A stretch of 64,000 bases of DNA from Chrysomallon squamiferum (Eukaryota; Mollusca; Gastropoda; Neomphalida; Peltospiridae). A program made the translations under genes and the position numbers. Numbering within the stretch: position 1 is the first letter of the stretch; the number at the start of each line of letters is the position of its first letter. Location of the stretch: positions 8,109,811 to 8,173,810 of the forward strand of contig CM022673.1 in NCBI GenBank assembly GCA_012295275.1, in the 5' to 3' direction. This document shows, one piece after another, positions 23,292 through 42,144 of the stretch. The notes beneath the pieces were generated by a model. That model saw only the letters and a program-made list of their open reading frames with translations. It made no database searches and was not told where the DNA came from.

Positions 23292-26200
23292 ATGGATGCG
23301 CCCACAGAAGCGATACCCAAACATCACCAAAGAGCTGAAATTTGTTATACGCGCCCGCCTTATCGAGAGGGGAGAATACCAAAAGCAGTTAAGGTATATA
23401 CAGTCATTGAGTCAATAATCTTGTAGTTTAAATGTAGGTCTTGTCAGCAGATATTTTACTGAATGTCGTTCTAACTAGCTTTCTTGCACATAATGATAAT
23501 CAATTAAATCATACTTCATAGTAATTTCGTAAGTCACTTACTCACTTACTGATTTCGAACTTGGTGAGCAGCGGCAGCAGAATTGTCGTTATATGTGAAT
23601 GACGCCATATAAGTTATAATGTTGAATAGGTTATTACATAAAACACTTAGTTCCAATATTTCTTGATTTTACTTCAACTTTTAAAAGCTTTTCTACTTTC
23701 AGTTTTTGAAAAAGTATTTCTTTATTTTTCTTGCATCATAAAATTATAAACTGCAGACGTCACTGTTGACATTTCAAATAACTATATGACAATATTCTTT
23801 GCTTTTCATGAGATTTTTAAAATAATGGATCCTATACAATTAAATATTAGAAAGATGAAAAATTTGCAGAACTTTAAATACAAAATAGAAACCCTATAAC
23901 TAGATCCTCTATTTTCAAGGTTTACACCATCAATCAGGAATCAAAATATCTATTGGTTCAGGGAGTGCCAAGCTGTTGGTGCTAGTCAAGAACTTGTGAA
24001 GTTGTTTGCATTGTATGGTGCCGTTGATGAATATCGTATTTTGGATGAGTATCCCTGTGATGATTTCACAGAAGTGTACCTTATTTGTTTTTCAAAAATT
24101 CAGTCAGCCAGGTGTGTATGATAGTAGTATCATTTTTGATTTGTTTTAATAATTAATATATTTATCTATGCATTAAACACCAATAGAAAAGCCTTGTTAA
24201 TAGTATGCAAAAGATGAATAAAATAATTAACAAACGTAATAAAGATAAAATTTTCTTTCAACAAAGTTCATAAAAGAACTGTTTTAAGAGAGAAAGGAAA
24301 TCATTATTTGAAGATTTAAAAAACAAAAAAAACCCAGTTATTAATATGTTGTTAAGTTGTAGTTAAGCTTTTGTATAGATATTTTAACTATTGGTTATTC
24401 AAATTTTCTGAATTTGTATGCCATTAGTCTGATGCATTAAAAATAATTATTTGAAATTTCTTTTATAATTCCTAGGTTTGCTAAGAAGAAACTAGATGAT
24501 TACTCATTCTTTGGGGGAGTACTCCATGTGTGTTATGCACCAGAGTATGAAACAATTGAAGAATGTAGACAAAAACTTCAGGATCGCAGAAAAATTATTG
24601 CAGCAAAGACGAGAACAAATGGTGAGATTGTCCTGAGTACACTAATCATGAATATTTATGATTTTAGTTATATACCTTACATTATGTAGAATATTTATTT
24701 GAAGGTTCAGTTGGAGAGACTGATATAATATATATTGAATTTTTGATAATTTTATATATACATAATACAGAATTATACATATATTTTCTGAATATTTAGT
24801 CTAAAACATTCTGGATTAGTTAATAACAGGAAATGGAAATTGTGGTCTTAAAATGTGACTAGTTCAATAAATATAACAATATTTCAAATCATTTTGTATT
24901 AAAAGCCAATAACTGTCAATTTTTATTTTATAATAATGCTTTTAAAGAGGAAAGCCTCTGCCACTATAAACTATTAAAATTCAAAATAATGATAAACGAT
25001 GTATTTTTTTTTATCTAAATGTATTATACAATGTTTATTTAACAAATTTTTAAATTTTATTACAGCACCTACTGATTTTACTTTATCATTAGATGATGAG
25101 ACAAAAACAAAAAATTCAGATTTCTTCCAGGCACAGAGTAACAGAGTCAATTCTAGTTCACACACAGTTTCAGAAACTTCACATGTATCCAATTATTTAC
25201 CAGCAAAAAACTCTGACAATAACCATCAACCACAATTCAGCACTGACCCATCAGTTCCATCCTCCAGATGGGCAAAATGTTGAACATCAAAGAGAAGAAA
25301 TTTCTATTCAGTTTGACTTTCGAATACCCCCACCACCAGTTCCAGGAAGAAATCCAAGCTACTTCAAAGACCAGAAGTCAAGATTTGAATTTGCACATGT
25401 ACCTAGTGCTCATTCAACATTACCAGCAAATTTTGATGGCAGATTACCCATTTCATCTACCTCAAAAGGAGGTAACAATAAAATAAGCCAGCAAAATACA
25501 AACAAATTGATCAATGGTTCTTCAGGTCAGATCCTTTCAGAAGACAGTCATAAGACAGAAAAAAATCCAGCAGGAAATGCTGGTAATCAAACAAATATTA
25601 TTGTTCGCGAGTTTAAAAAAAAAGGTCCAGTACCTCGTTTTGTGCCCCGACAAGCTGTAATTAAAAAAGACAAAGACACTACCCCAAAAGAAACTCCTGA
25701 TAAACATTTATTGGAGGATGATGTCAGTAAACAAATTAAGAAAAATGCATTCATGCTGGGTAAACCTGAAGGCCCTACTCTGCCAAACAGAGAAGTGCTG
25801 AATGCTCCTCTGAATATTCCTACCGAACGTGAACAGTCGGTGAACCAAACTGTTCTGGATATCAGGAAAAGAATTTCAAAAGTAAGTGCAATAGATTATT
25901 TTTTTTTTCTTATTTAATTCTTATTTAGTATATTCAAAATAATGTGTGTTATGTACTAAAATTAATACAAAAGTGTTCTGTATATACAAGTGTGTGTTTG
26001 TATATGCGGTGGACTCTGTCAAAACAGGATTCACTTGGGACAAACAACATGTACCAGTTTAGACACAGTTCTGGTACAGAAAGGTTAAAATGACATGAAA
26101 ATGGAAAATGAGTTCATGGTTTATTATGAATTTCACAGGTGAATTGGAACAGAAATGGGTAGAGTTTTTGATCTTGCCTGCTGAAACCACTGATGCAAGA

Positions 26201-27235
26201 ATCTGTTTAGGTTTTTGAACTTTTCTCCAAATGATGGTTTTGTACAATTCCAGGAAAGCTTTACAACAGCTAAGAATATCAGACATTACCTGTATTCCTG
26301 TCTTAAATTGCATAACTGAAATATGTGTTTTTGCACAGTGGACTTCACGAAAATTTTTCTATTAAGTTCACTTTACTATGCAATGAAAGTTTGCTGTTTT
26401 TTAGGTCACTCTGGCATTAAGAATTCAACAAAAACAAAATGTACACCATATATATTTATTAAGACCTCTGCTTTTGACACTAAAAAAGTGAATTCACTTA
26501 GGTATCAATATACACTAATAATAATCATGTTATCTAGCTGCATACAGTGATTACAAGAAGTATGGCACAATTGTTTATTAATACTTCAAAGAAGCACAAT
26601 TATTTCATGTTGTGCTAATTACATGTAAATTGCAGTCATTGTTTAAGAGTTGACCTTAACTTAAAATTGTATGTTGGTGTGGACAAAGCTAATTACTATA
26701 TAAATTGTTCTTTTGTTCTGGAACTTATTAGTCAAATCCAAAATAGACAACTTCTGAATTAGAATTTTGTTTAATAACAAGAATTGGATGGAACTTTGAA
26801 ATGGTGCTGTTTTACACAAAATTCCAGATTAGTCAAAAGGCCAATTTTGACAGAGTCTACTGTATAAACCTTTTTTTTCTTACAAGTTTTGGTTCTATAC
26901 ATTATGAAGCAACTCTGGCTTTTATTAAACAAATTACAACAGCTTTCATTAAACTTAATATTTATGTTTGTGGAGAAAGCATTTTTGTAGATAGCCTCTT
27001 TTTTTTTTTTTTAACTTACTCATACATGTAATAAAATTCTATTAGTTTTAAAATTTGTAATTTTCTTGTAATAATTATTGGAATTTTTTAACAAAAAAAA
27101 AAAAAAAAAGATAAAATATTTTCATATGCTTTTTGAATGACAGTTTAACACAGTTTCAATTTATAAAATGATTTTTTTTTTTTTCAGTTTATTGTTGAAA
27201 ACACATCAGACATGAAGAAGAAGAAAACAAGCTGA
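23292..27235 (+). CDS. RBM48: RNA-binding protein 48 (minor-spliceosome factor), with two apparent frameshifts
   Basis: RRM-domain protein known to pair with ARMC7 and to act in splicing of U12-type introns. Exons: 23292-23393, 23920-24111, 24476-24621, 25066-25881, 27188-27235, giving about 433 residues when the frame is kept. The N-terminus contains HHQRAEICYTRPPYREGR and matches the characteristic segment before the RRM. The RRM (about residues 35-120) includes YLLVQGVPAV, LFALYGAVDEYRILDEYP, DFTEVYLICF and FFGGVLHVCYAPE. Exon 4 encodes a long low-complexity tail with PPPPVPGRNPSYF and GPVPRFVPRQAV. The C-terminus is KKKKTS. Frame breaks occur at about 23970 and at about 25274-25277. AATAAA at 27283-27288 is a likely poly(A) signal. 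The identification rests on the RRM and its flanks. Confidence 0.9.
23970..23971 (+). other. RBM48: apparent +1 frameshift in RBM48 exon 2
   Basis: As written, the frame meets TAG seven codons into the RRM beta1-alpha1 region. Removing one A from CCAAGCTG restores GVPAVGASQELVKLF, the expected RRM sequence, and keeps phase into exon 3. Confidence 0.75.
25274..25277 (+). other. RBM48: apparent +1 frameshift at A4 in RBM48 exon 4
   Basis: The frame entering exon 4 in phase ends at a TGA at 25281-25283, while a neighbouring frame is open for another 600 nt and leaves in phase with exon 5. Dropping one A from the run gives SRWANVEHQREE and joins the two. The region is poorly conserved, so the exact position within about 25090-25280 is uncertain. 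Confidence 0.6.
26007..26862. mobile_element. non-autonomous pogo/Tc1-like DNA transposon in RBM48 intron 4
   Basis: The left end CGGTGGACTCTGTCAAAA and the inverted right end CAGTAGACTCTGTCAAAA match at 16 of 18 bases. TA follows the right end; the left flank is TG, consistent with a mutated TA target. The 856-bp interior has no transposase-like frame. Confidence 0.7.
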
Positions 27236-30200
27236 CACAATCAAAATATTTTTTTTTCTTGTTCTGATAAATTATTATTATAAATAAAACATACTTGTTA
27301 TTTTATTGGTTTTAAATTATCATATTGTTATATTTGTGGCTGAATATTACTTACTACATTTAAGTACATATATTAAACAAAATATAAAAGTAAGATCATA
27401 AATATATTATAAATAGATTGAAAAAGAATGATTTAAAAAAATATAACAAATAATCTGAAAACAGAATAAAATGAAATGGATGGTCCATTGTTTCAAATAG
27501 ATGGCCAAAATATAGAACAGGCCATTAAAGTTAAGTAGTTTAAACTGGTAAAGAAAATGAATCTGTACATAGAAAAGCTTTAAAATTTACTTCATTTAAA
27601 AAATAAAATAAAAAATGGAAAGGAATATCCACAAAATAACACAGATGCTACTTCCCCCCATTAAACCAATTTTAAAATTGAGATGGAGAAGCCACACCAG
27701 CTGATAAGTAGTGTAATTTTATGACTCTACAAAACAGATAAACACTTTAAATATCCTCTTATTTTCAATATAAGAGTAAAAAACAAGAAAAAGATCATTA
27801 CAAAACCAAGAATATTTCGATACTGGATTTAACAGAAAACAAAGAAGGACATACATTTTGTAGTTTTTATTGTCGCAATGTCACATCTTCCATAGATGAT
27901 GGTGAAACTAAATCACAACAGAATACATTAAAAACAAAATCTATGCAAGAAGTGGCTAATATGTAAATACAGTTCTCAGTGTGCACAAAAAATGCACTGA
28001 TATTACAAAACAAAATTAAAATTAAAAGTTAATAATTCCATTTTTTATCCAGTTAAAAAACAAACAGTTCAACATGTTTTCTTTTTTCTTTTTTTTAGAT
28101 ATTAAATAATAATAATAAAAACAATGTACAAAAAATTCATTGACAATCAATTTTAAATGATACAAATCAGCCAAAATGATTAAGACATATCATTTTTATT
28201 CTTATAATTATTTAGAAAATGGTAAAATCTATTTTGTTCATGCTACTTTTATCTTACTATATTAAATTCAAAATAATTATGTTTATGCATGCATTTATGA
28301 AATCTAACATAACTTTTAAATGATTATGTTATTGTTACTTGAAAAAACAACAACAGCATACTATACATGTATAATTATGTTTCTAAATATAAGCATTGCC
28401 CAAAATTATTGCACAAAATGCTTTACTGAAAACATATGCTTTATAACTAGGGAAATTTATTAATGTATTAATGGCATTGATGGTGTAACCGGCCTCTTTT
28501 ATCACATGGTTAGCAGTTGCATAATTTTGATATAAAATAATAAATGTAACTTTAAGTTTAACAACACCAAACAAATTATTTCAAGCATAGCAGAAAATTA
28601 TTATACTGTTTGACCAAGATCAAAATCCTATCCCCTCCAGTCTGACAACTGCTTATTAGAATAGAGATGTTGATGCTGATGGGGTCAAAAGTAAAGAAAT
28701 GAATTAAGTGGCCTCCCATACCTAGAATCTTTCATTTTAAAGATATTTCTATTCATAACTTTCTTATTAAATACAGTCTGATAATTAATATTTTTACCAT
28801 TATTTTTAAATCAAAAAAAAAATTTTTGCCTGTTGTTCTGTGATGATAAATAGGTAAAAACAAAAAACATTGAGAAAAATAATCTATCAATTAATTACAT
28901 AATTATGTGGCTAAATGTGGCTATATATGTATGTGTATTACAGAATGCAAAAAAACCCCAAAACAAATGATATTTGCTAAACATGTATTAATATGAATAA
29001 TGCATTTATGTGATGATGGGCTATCCACATTCATTCATTCATTCACCATGCATTAAAAATGAGAGTCATTTCTGATTGTTACTTTTGTTTTCTCTGAAAA
29101 GGAGTACCTGCAGCTGATCTAAACATAGAAAATGGGTAAAAACACCAAAGAACCACGACAACTGACACCTTTTCAGGACTGCGAAGCTAAAAATGATTTT
29201 ATTTGAAATTTGCAATTTGTGTACATTTAACTGATGAAGCCTTTCATCTGGTAATAATATTTATAGTAATAAATAACATATTGTAAATAACTAGTCAGAA
29301 AGTAAAATGATACACACAACATTTTATTAGATGGTACATAACAATTAATAACATATTGCCTAGTAGTATCAATTTTAAAAGGTGTTTGAAATTTTTGTAA
29401 TAATAACTGTTTTTTTTTTTACACGTGTGCGCACAAATCTAAAATATATAAAAAAGATGATAATAATAATAAAAGACAAATCCCAAATATCTAAAGTATA
29501 AATTCCAATAAACTGACAAAATTGATAGGCCTATTTTGCCAACAAATTCAGTCAAATCTTTAATCCATAAAAGGCACACTGTGTATCCATAAATAATAAA
29601 TTGTAACTAATCCCTTTTAACAACTGCAAATTAAACAAACTGATTTATTTATGAAAAAAAAAGAAAAAAGGTTAAGATCAAAATCATATGCTGCACACCA
29701 TTATAAAAGATAAATGCTCAGAAATTTAATCTACTTTATAAAAAAAAATACCAAATGAAAATTAATTTCTTTCTATAAAATTAACAAAACAAGTGTGTAA
29801 TATTAAAAAATCTCATAGTTCTTGGGTGCCCAGATATTTACTATCAAACCAATTTTTAAGCCATTAAATCAATAATTTCAAGATAGAAAAGCAAGTTATG
29901 TCCAGGTGAAGTTATAAAAAACTGGTCATTCCTGTTAACTTTGCACTCAACTAACAATATTTCATTTTGCTTGGTATATATATGTTATTTTAAACAATAT
30001 CTTTGAAATGGATTTTTAAAGTATTAATTTACAAAGTTGCATGAACTACTTAAAATCTTTGTGTTAATTCTGTTTATGAATTATTTTACATTCTTATGAC
30101 TATAACCCTGAGTTTGAAAGCTACAATGAAGATGTGTTTTGTATCTAAAATAGGATTGATTAATAAATACATCAAAAAAAATAATAAAATAAAATAAAAA

Positions 30201-30849
30201 AACATTTAAAATAAAGTACAAACAGACAAAAGAAAAAACAAAAATACAAAATTCCTTAAAATTAAACACAGATCACCACTTTTATAACAATGGAGATAAC
30301 TGCCAAGGGACAACAAACAGTGTTTCAGCTGATAAACATAAAAAAAATATTGAAGTCCTGCTCAAATAAAATCATAAATTTTAAAAGACTCCAAAATTAT
30401 AAAGTTATTATTTTTTTAAAATATTATAAACCATTTATTAAACTAACACATAAACATTTCTTTTTTGTCATTTATTATTACTATTATTTTTTTTTATTTT
30501 ACACAAAATCTGTTATCATTTATTACATTTTGACAAAGATAAACAAAAAAAACAACAAAAAAAACAAAAAAAAATGACAACATACAATGTACAAATTCAT
30601 ACAAATTTTCAGACTACTATTTGCATATAACAACAAATGAAAATTATCCAGTGATACATCCATCATCACTTGCATTCATTCTGACATTCTTGGGTTTTCT
30701 TTTTGTCATTTTGTTAACATAAATATACTTGAAATGTTGCACACATCAAAATCTTGGTATGAAGAGGCCATGGAAAGGTTTTGTAAACAAAGTTGGGAAA
30801 GATTCCATTTCATTGCAAACTTCTCATGTTGGTTGTTGGTTTATCCACT
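27236..30849. other. intergenic region between the convergent RBM48 and NMT genes
   Basis: Begins with the RBM48 3' UTR. On the minus strand it should contain the NMT 3' UTR; an AATAAA at 30519-30524, about 330 nt after the NMT stop, is one candidate signal. The remainder is AT-rich with short A/T runs. I see no exons, RNA genes or transposon ends in it. Confidence 0.5.
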
Positions 30850-37164
<6,315 letters not shown>

Positions 37165-37431
37165 TCTGCTGGATAAATTATAATAGTTTCGGGCAAATAT
37201 TTATAAAATTTCACAGAATACTTATTTAAATATATTTATTGCTTTTGTATTCATTTTGTTTAATTTTTTTTTGTGAATGAAGCAAATACAAAATTATTTT
37301 AAGAATTTACTTTTATAACAATAATCTGGAAGAATCGATCCGCACTAAAAACAGCTTGACAACCAGTTAAGAGAAGGACGCTGCTAAAAGGTTGTGATCA
37401 AATATCGTCCGTATAACTCGTTTTGCACATA
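37165..37431. promoter_or_regulatory. bidirectional NMT/calaxin promoter
   Basis: The diverging start codons are 267 bp apart, so both promoters must lie in or overlap this interval unless 5' UTR introns exist. It is AT-rich, with a modest GC patch at about 37335-37425. I recognise no specific factor site. Confidence 0.45.
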
Positions 37432-37597
37432 ATGTCAAACAAAAGGAGGGTTAGCAAGGAACAGGTAATCCAAAATTTGATGAAAAACGCCAAAAACAAA
37501 ACAGGTCATCCATGCAGATGTAAGCATATTTTGTAAAATTATTGTTATTTAAAATATTCATCGGTATTGCCGATAATCATGTTACCATTACCATTAC

Positions 37598-37648
<51 letters not shown>

Positions 37649-40322
37649 AACTGTTTTTATGTTATTTTGTATTTATATAAAAGTATTATTCACAAAACTA
37701 TTTTTTCATAAATTTTATGATTGCATTTGGAACAAATAATTATAATTTATATGTTCAGTAAAAGAATAAGTCACAGATGACACATTATGTATAATCAAAA
37801 TATAGTGATTAATATTGGTGATTGAAGTATTTCAATATTTTATACAAATACATACACAAACATTCATATACACATAGGCACACACAATGACAATGTATAT
37901 ATCTGTTTAATACATAGTTATTTGATCTTAATTTTAATTTTTTTTTAAATATTATTATTATTTCTTTATTTCTTTTTTTAGTTGACAAACAAGAGATGGA
38001 AACATTGTATGATGTTTTTAAAGCTTTATGTTCAAAACAGCAGAAGCCCAAGCTGGACAGATTATGTTTCAGAGAAGTCCTCCACAATAAGTTTGATCTT
38101 ACAGAAGATATCATCATGGATAGAAGTATGTTTTTTATTTTTATTTTTCACAGTTTTATAGTCATATAATTAAATTATAATAAAAAATCTGAAAATATCT
38201 TAAATATTTAAAATAAATAAAAGCATTGTAACATTATGACATCTGAACAGAAAAATTTGACATTTTCAGATTTGTGTAGTGACAACACTTTTAATAAATT
38301 ATATATATATATATCCATATGATTATTTTACTTTTGGACACTAACAGTTGCAAAAACAGAATATGGAATTAATGTAAGAAGCTATGGTAAAAAAGTAGAT
38401 GCTCACATTAATACTTTAAAAAAATATATTACTTCATGTATAGAAATGTAAAAACAGACATCATATAATTGATTAAATTGTAGCTAAGTTTCCATATCCT
38501 CCTCTGTCGTTCTGGAAGTAAATTACAATTATACACTGACATTTTCACCCAATTTTAATTTTTCTTTGATTGCTTTTTTATCTTTCTTAGTTTTTCGAGC
38601 ATTTGACAAGGACAATGATGGTGTTCTCAGTGATGAAGAGTGGATCTATGGACTGTCAACATTCCTAAAAGGAGAAATGGAAGAAAAAATCCAATGTACA
38701 TATTTTACATAATATTATATTCTTTATAGAAAGAGCCATTTTATATTATAATAGGTGCTCCACAGTTGTAATTTTAATTTGAATATTTGGCTGCTTTTTT
38801 GTGCCACTGTACTGTCCAGTTCACAGAAGTGTCAATATTGTAATACTGTCTTCTTTTTTCATACTTTAAAATTTTTGAAGATATTATTATAGGATTTCTT
38901 TTACAGACTGCTTTATGGTGTATGATCTCAATGCTGATGGTTACATTTCAAGAGAAGAAATGTTTCATCTCTTAAAAAATTCCCAAGTGAAGGTGAATGT
39001 TTAATATATGTTTTGTTATGTCATTAACAAAAAAGAAATTTGTTTTCATTTCCAAAATTAATGAAACCTATGAAAGCAAAAAATATAAAAAAGTACAAAA
39101 TAGATAGAACAAAACAACAACAAAAAATAAAACAATTGTAAGTTGTTAATTCTTAATGTTGAATGACAAATTAATATTTTAACAATTAATATTATACTAT
39201 ACGTTGAAAGAGTAATATTAAAATTTAATTGAAGTAAGTTTAAAATCTCCTTTAGAGTAATTATGTTAATGCTCAGTTTGTTGCATTTTGATAAGACCTT
39301 ATTTTTGGTTTGTGTAGCAATCTTCAGAAGAAGACCCAGATGAAGGGGTAAAGGAATTGGTGGAAATTGCACTCAAGAAACTTGTAAGTTATTATAACAT
39401 TACAGAACCTAAAATGCATTTTAATTTTTGGACTATCCCACTGAATTTGTGTTTGTAACAATATCAATGTGGTCCTTCTCAAGTTACAATTTATTGTATA
39501 ATGAAAAACAAAACAAAATATTTTTGAAAAGTATCCCAAAAATGTTCAGTCCTTGAACCTAACATAGTCAGTTCTTGTATATGTAACATTCAGACACATG
39601 GTATGTCCATGTTTGTGCATGCATGATTGTGTATTTGTGTGTATAAATGTGTTCACGCTGTTTTCGTTACTTCTTCCTATTTACTGCTAAGGATTTGTGA
39701 GGACAGCTTGAATACTTCAAAGAAAGCATGCTGAGATTGGATTCAATTATTCTATATTGAATATATGTACCACTTTTTAAATTTTGAGTTGCACTTGCTG
39801 TTTATTTTAGGATGTAGATCATGATGGAAGATGCTCACTAGATGATTTTAGAGCAGCTGTTTGACAGACACTTTGTTGTTAGAAACACTTGGGCCATGCC
39901 TTCCCTCTGCCACTGTAAGTCCTAAATTACTGACATTGTTACCATCTGGAAATTAACAGAATATATTCACAAGTACTGTTTATTGTTTTAACGTAACTTG
40001 CTTAAAAATGGATTTTTGAGGATAAATAGATTAACAAGGCCTTTTGAATTATATATATATTGGTATGAAAAGTGGCAGTTAATCAAAGTGGAAAATATAT
40101 TATTGTACAATCTGTTTTGGCCTCATCAGTTGTTACACATCATAATTATTTTCATTTGTTTATTTGTTTATTTGTTCACTCATTCATGTATTTATTTGTT
40201 TATTTTCATTCTATAATATAGTTAAATAGTATGATTTGTCTTTTTTTTTTCCACAGCTTCGTGATAATTTTTTGATGTTGGTTAAAGGAAATCTGGTAAC
40301 ACAACTGGTTGGTGAAGATTAA
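37432..40322 (+). CDS. CLXN: calaxin, EF-hand regulator of outer-arm dynein, with an apparent frameshift
   Basis: Calcium sensor of the neuronal calcium sensor group that binds axonemal outer-arm dynein (also called EFCAB1). Exons: 37432-37519, 37982-38125, 38591-38695, 38907-38992, 39318-39383, 39811-39914, 40257-40322, about 219 residues against 211 in human. EF-hand loops are DKDNDGVLSDEE (exon 3), DLNADGYISREE (exon 4) and DVDHDGRCSLDD (exon 6). SSEEDPDEGVKELVEIALKK in exon 5 is a family signature. Read literally, the protein stops at TGA 39862-39864 after FRAAV. One more T in the run at 39860-39862 restores DTLLLETLGPCLPSA, matching the calaxin C-terminus, and a last exon ending VGED. 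AATAAA at 40409-40414 is a likely poly(A) signal. The last exon is the least certain. Confidence 0.9.
37598..37646. repeat. (ATT)n microsatellite
   Basis: About 16 ATT units in intron 1 of calaxin. It yields a spurious poly-Ile frame. Confidence 0.95.
39860..39864 (+). other. CLXN: apparent -1 frameshift creating a stop in calaxin exon 6
   Basis: GTTTGA reads Val-stop. Adding one T gives VLTDTLLLETLGPCLP, which resembles the expected ETLLLEAFGPCLP segment, and the exon then ends in phase 0 at ACT|GTAAGT. If the literal sequence is right, calaxin would lack its C-terminal 40 residues or so. Confidence 0.7.
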
Positions 40323-42144
40323 GATAAAAAGAAGAAAAGAAAAAATAGCAAAAACTGAAAACCCACCCAATGCTGAAACAACAGCAAGAAGCAATGCTGT
40401 AATTGACAAATAAAAGCACAGACATTTTGATGTCCAATAATCCTGTGTACATAGACACATGTCAAATTTTAAACAGCAGATAGAAATTGTGTTTTAAATT
40501 TAAACTTTTTGAAAATTATTTTAGTTTATAATTATGTGTATTGTTATAAATGAAAAAGGAGAAAAAAAATATATCTGTAACCTTTTGTAACAAAATATTT
40601 CAGTGGAAAAGAAGTATAGCAAATATAATTTTTTGTCCGTTTCAAAGTATTTACAAAGTTTTTGAAATTGAAAAAAATATATATCTATAAAAATAGATAA
40701 CCGTCATATGAAGGAAATTCTTAATCCACTACTTTTTTCCAAATAAATTGTAACATTATATACTATTAAAACAAGATAATTTATCTGAAGAATTTAAAAT
40801 CTTCATTGCTTAAGGGAATTTTTTTTGTTACATCATCAAGTTTTCTTGTGAAAAAATATGTAATGCACTTAAGTTTATTGTTTATTGATATTACTATTCC
40901 TTTTCTTTTCTAGTTGTTTGTAGAAACTTAAACTTGTATTAAATTTTTTGTCATATTTCATGTTAGAAAATTACCTATTTTGAACATATGGATTATAGAG
41001 ATTTCATTATTTTACTAACCTTTACCAGCTGTTGTTACATATTTTAATGGGGAAAAATCATTTGTATAAAAGTTTTTTGTCAAGTTTTAAAAACTGTAAT
41101 AGTTAATTATAGAAAATTACAAGTATATTTAATATTTTTCAATTTTGCTATATTGATATATTCTCAGTCCGTCCAAATTCTTATTTCAGTATTTGTTACA
41201 ATTGTTTTAAAAAAAAAAAAGAGTGATAACTTTATTATATACTCATACCTATATATTTTGCACATGCTTCTAAAATATTTTTCTTATATACAGCCAATTC
41301 TTTTTTGAAAACAATTTCTTTTTATGTTTTGTATCAGCAAAATAATATATTTTAAAATTATGGTAAAATAAATCATTTTACTTTTAGAAATGTGTTATTT
41401 TCAATTTGAACCATAAATCATGATCAGAAACATTTATCTGAATTGTAGATTTCACATCTCACCTCAGAAAAGCAAAGGACGACTTTCATGTTTTAATTAA
41501 ATGTAACCAAGTTTGACAGTTTGTAAATATGCTCATTTGATCATATGAATGCAGTTTCTCTATATATAAAATCAAAATACTGACTCCACAGAATTATTTT
41601 CTTGTTGTTGGACACTCAAGTTATTCTGTAGGATGAAATCCATACAGTCTTCTTATCAAAAAAACATAAGAAATAAAAAATCTTTAAGAAATAATAAATT
41701 TAAATCTGCTTAAGAAAACAATATTTTTGGTACAAGTTCTATCTCCTAACATGTTTTGTTTTTTAATTCTGAGCTATAATATCAATCATCCATTTTGTCA
41801 TGATTTTTAATTTGTATTTTACTTAATGCTGTATTCACAAAACAGATTGAAACAGTTATGAGATAAAGGAAAGGTAACGAAAAAGAGTTTTATTTTTTTT
41901 TATTTTGATAATATATCTAAATCATCATCCAATAAAATACAATGTATTATTTATTTATAAAAATATTTAATCAGCATTGTTTTTTGAAATATTTGTATAT
42001 AAAATGATTTTTTTGTACAACCATTTTTGATTTTCTTTTCTCATACTTGAAGCAGCAATTCAGCCTTTATTTTTATATCTGTGTATATATATATATATAT
42101 AATTTTATTTTTCTGTCAATCTGTTTCAAAGATTTCACATAAAG
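40323..42144. other. 3' flanks of the convergent calaxin and LSS copy A genes
   Basis: Calaxin and LSS copy A end facing each other. The calaxin 3' UTR occupies the first part. On the minus strand AATAAA at 42066-42071, about 74 nt past the LSS stop, is a likely poly(A) signal. From about 41380 onward the sequence is related to 55880-56587 downstream of LSS copy B, so this end belongs to the duplicated unit. Confidence 0.55.

Noticed and set aside
37542-37739. ORF with a long Ile run in calaxin intron 1
   Set aside because: Product of the ATT microsatellite between two well-defined calaxin exons.
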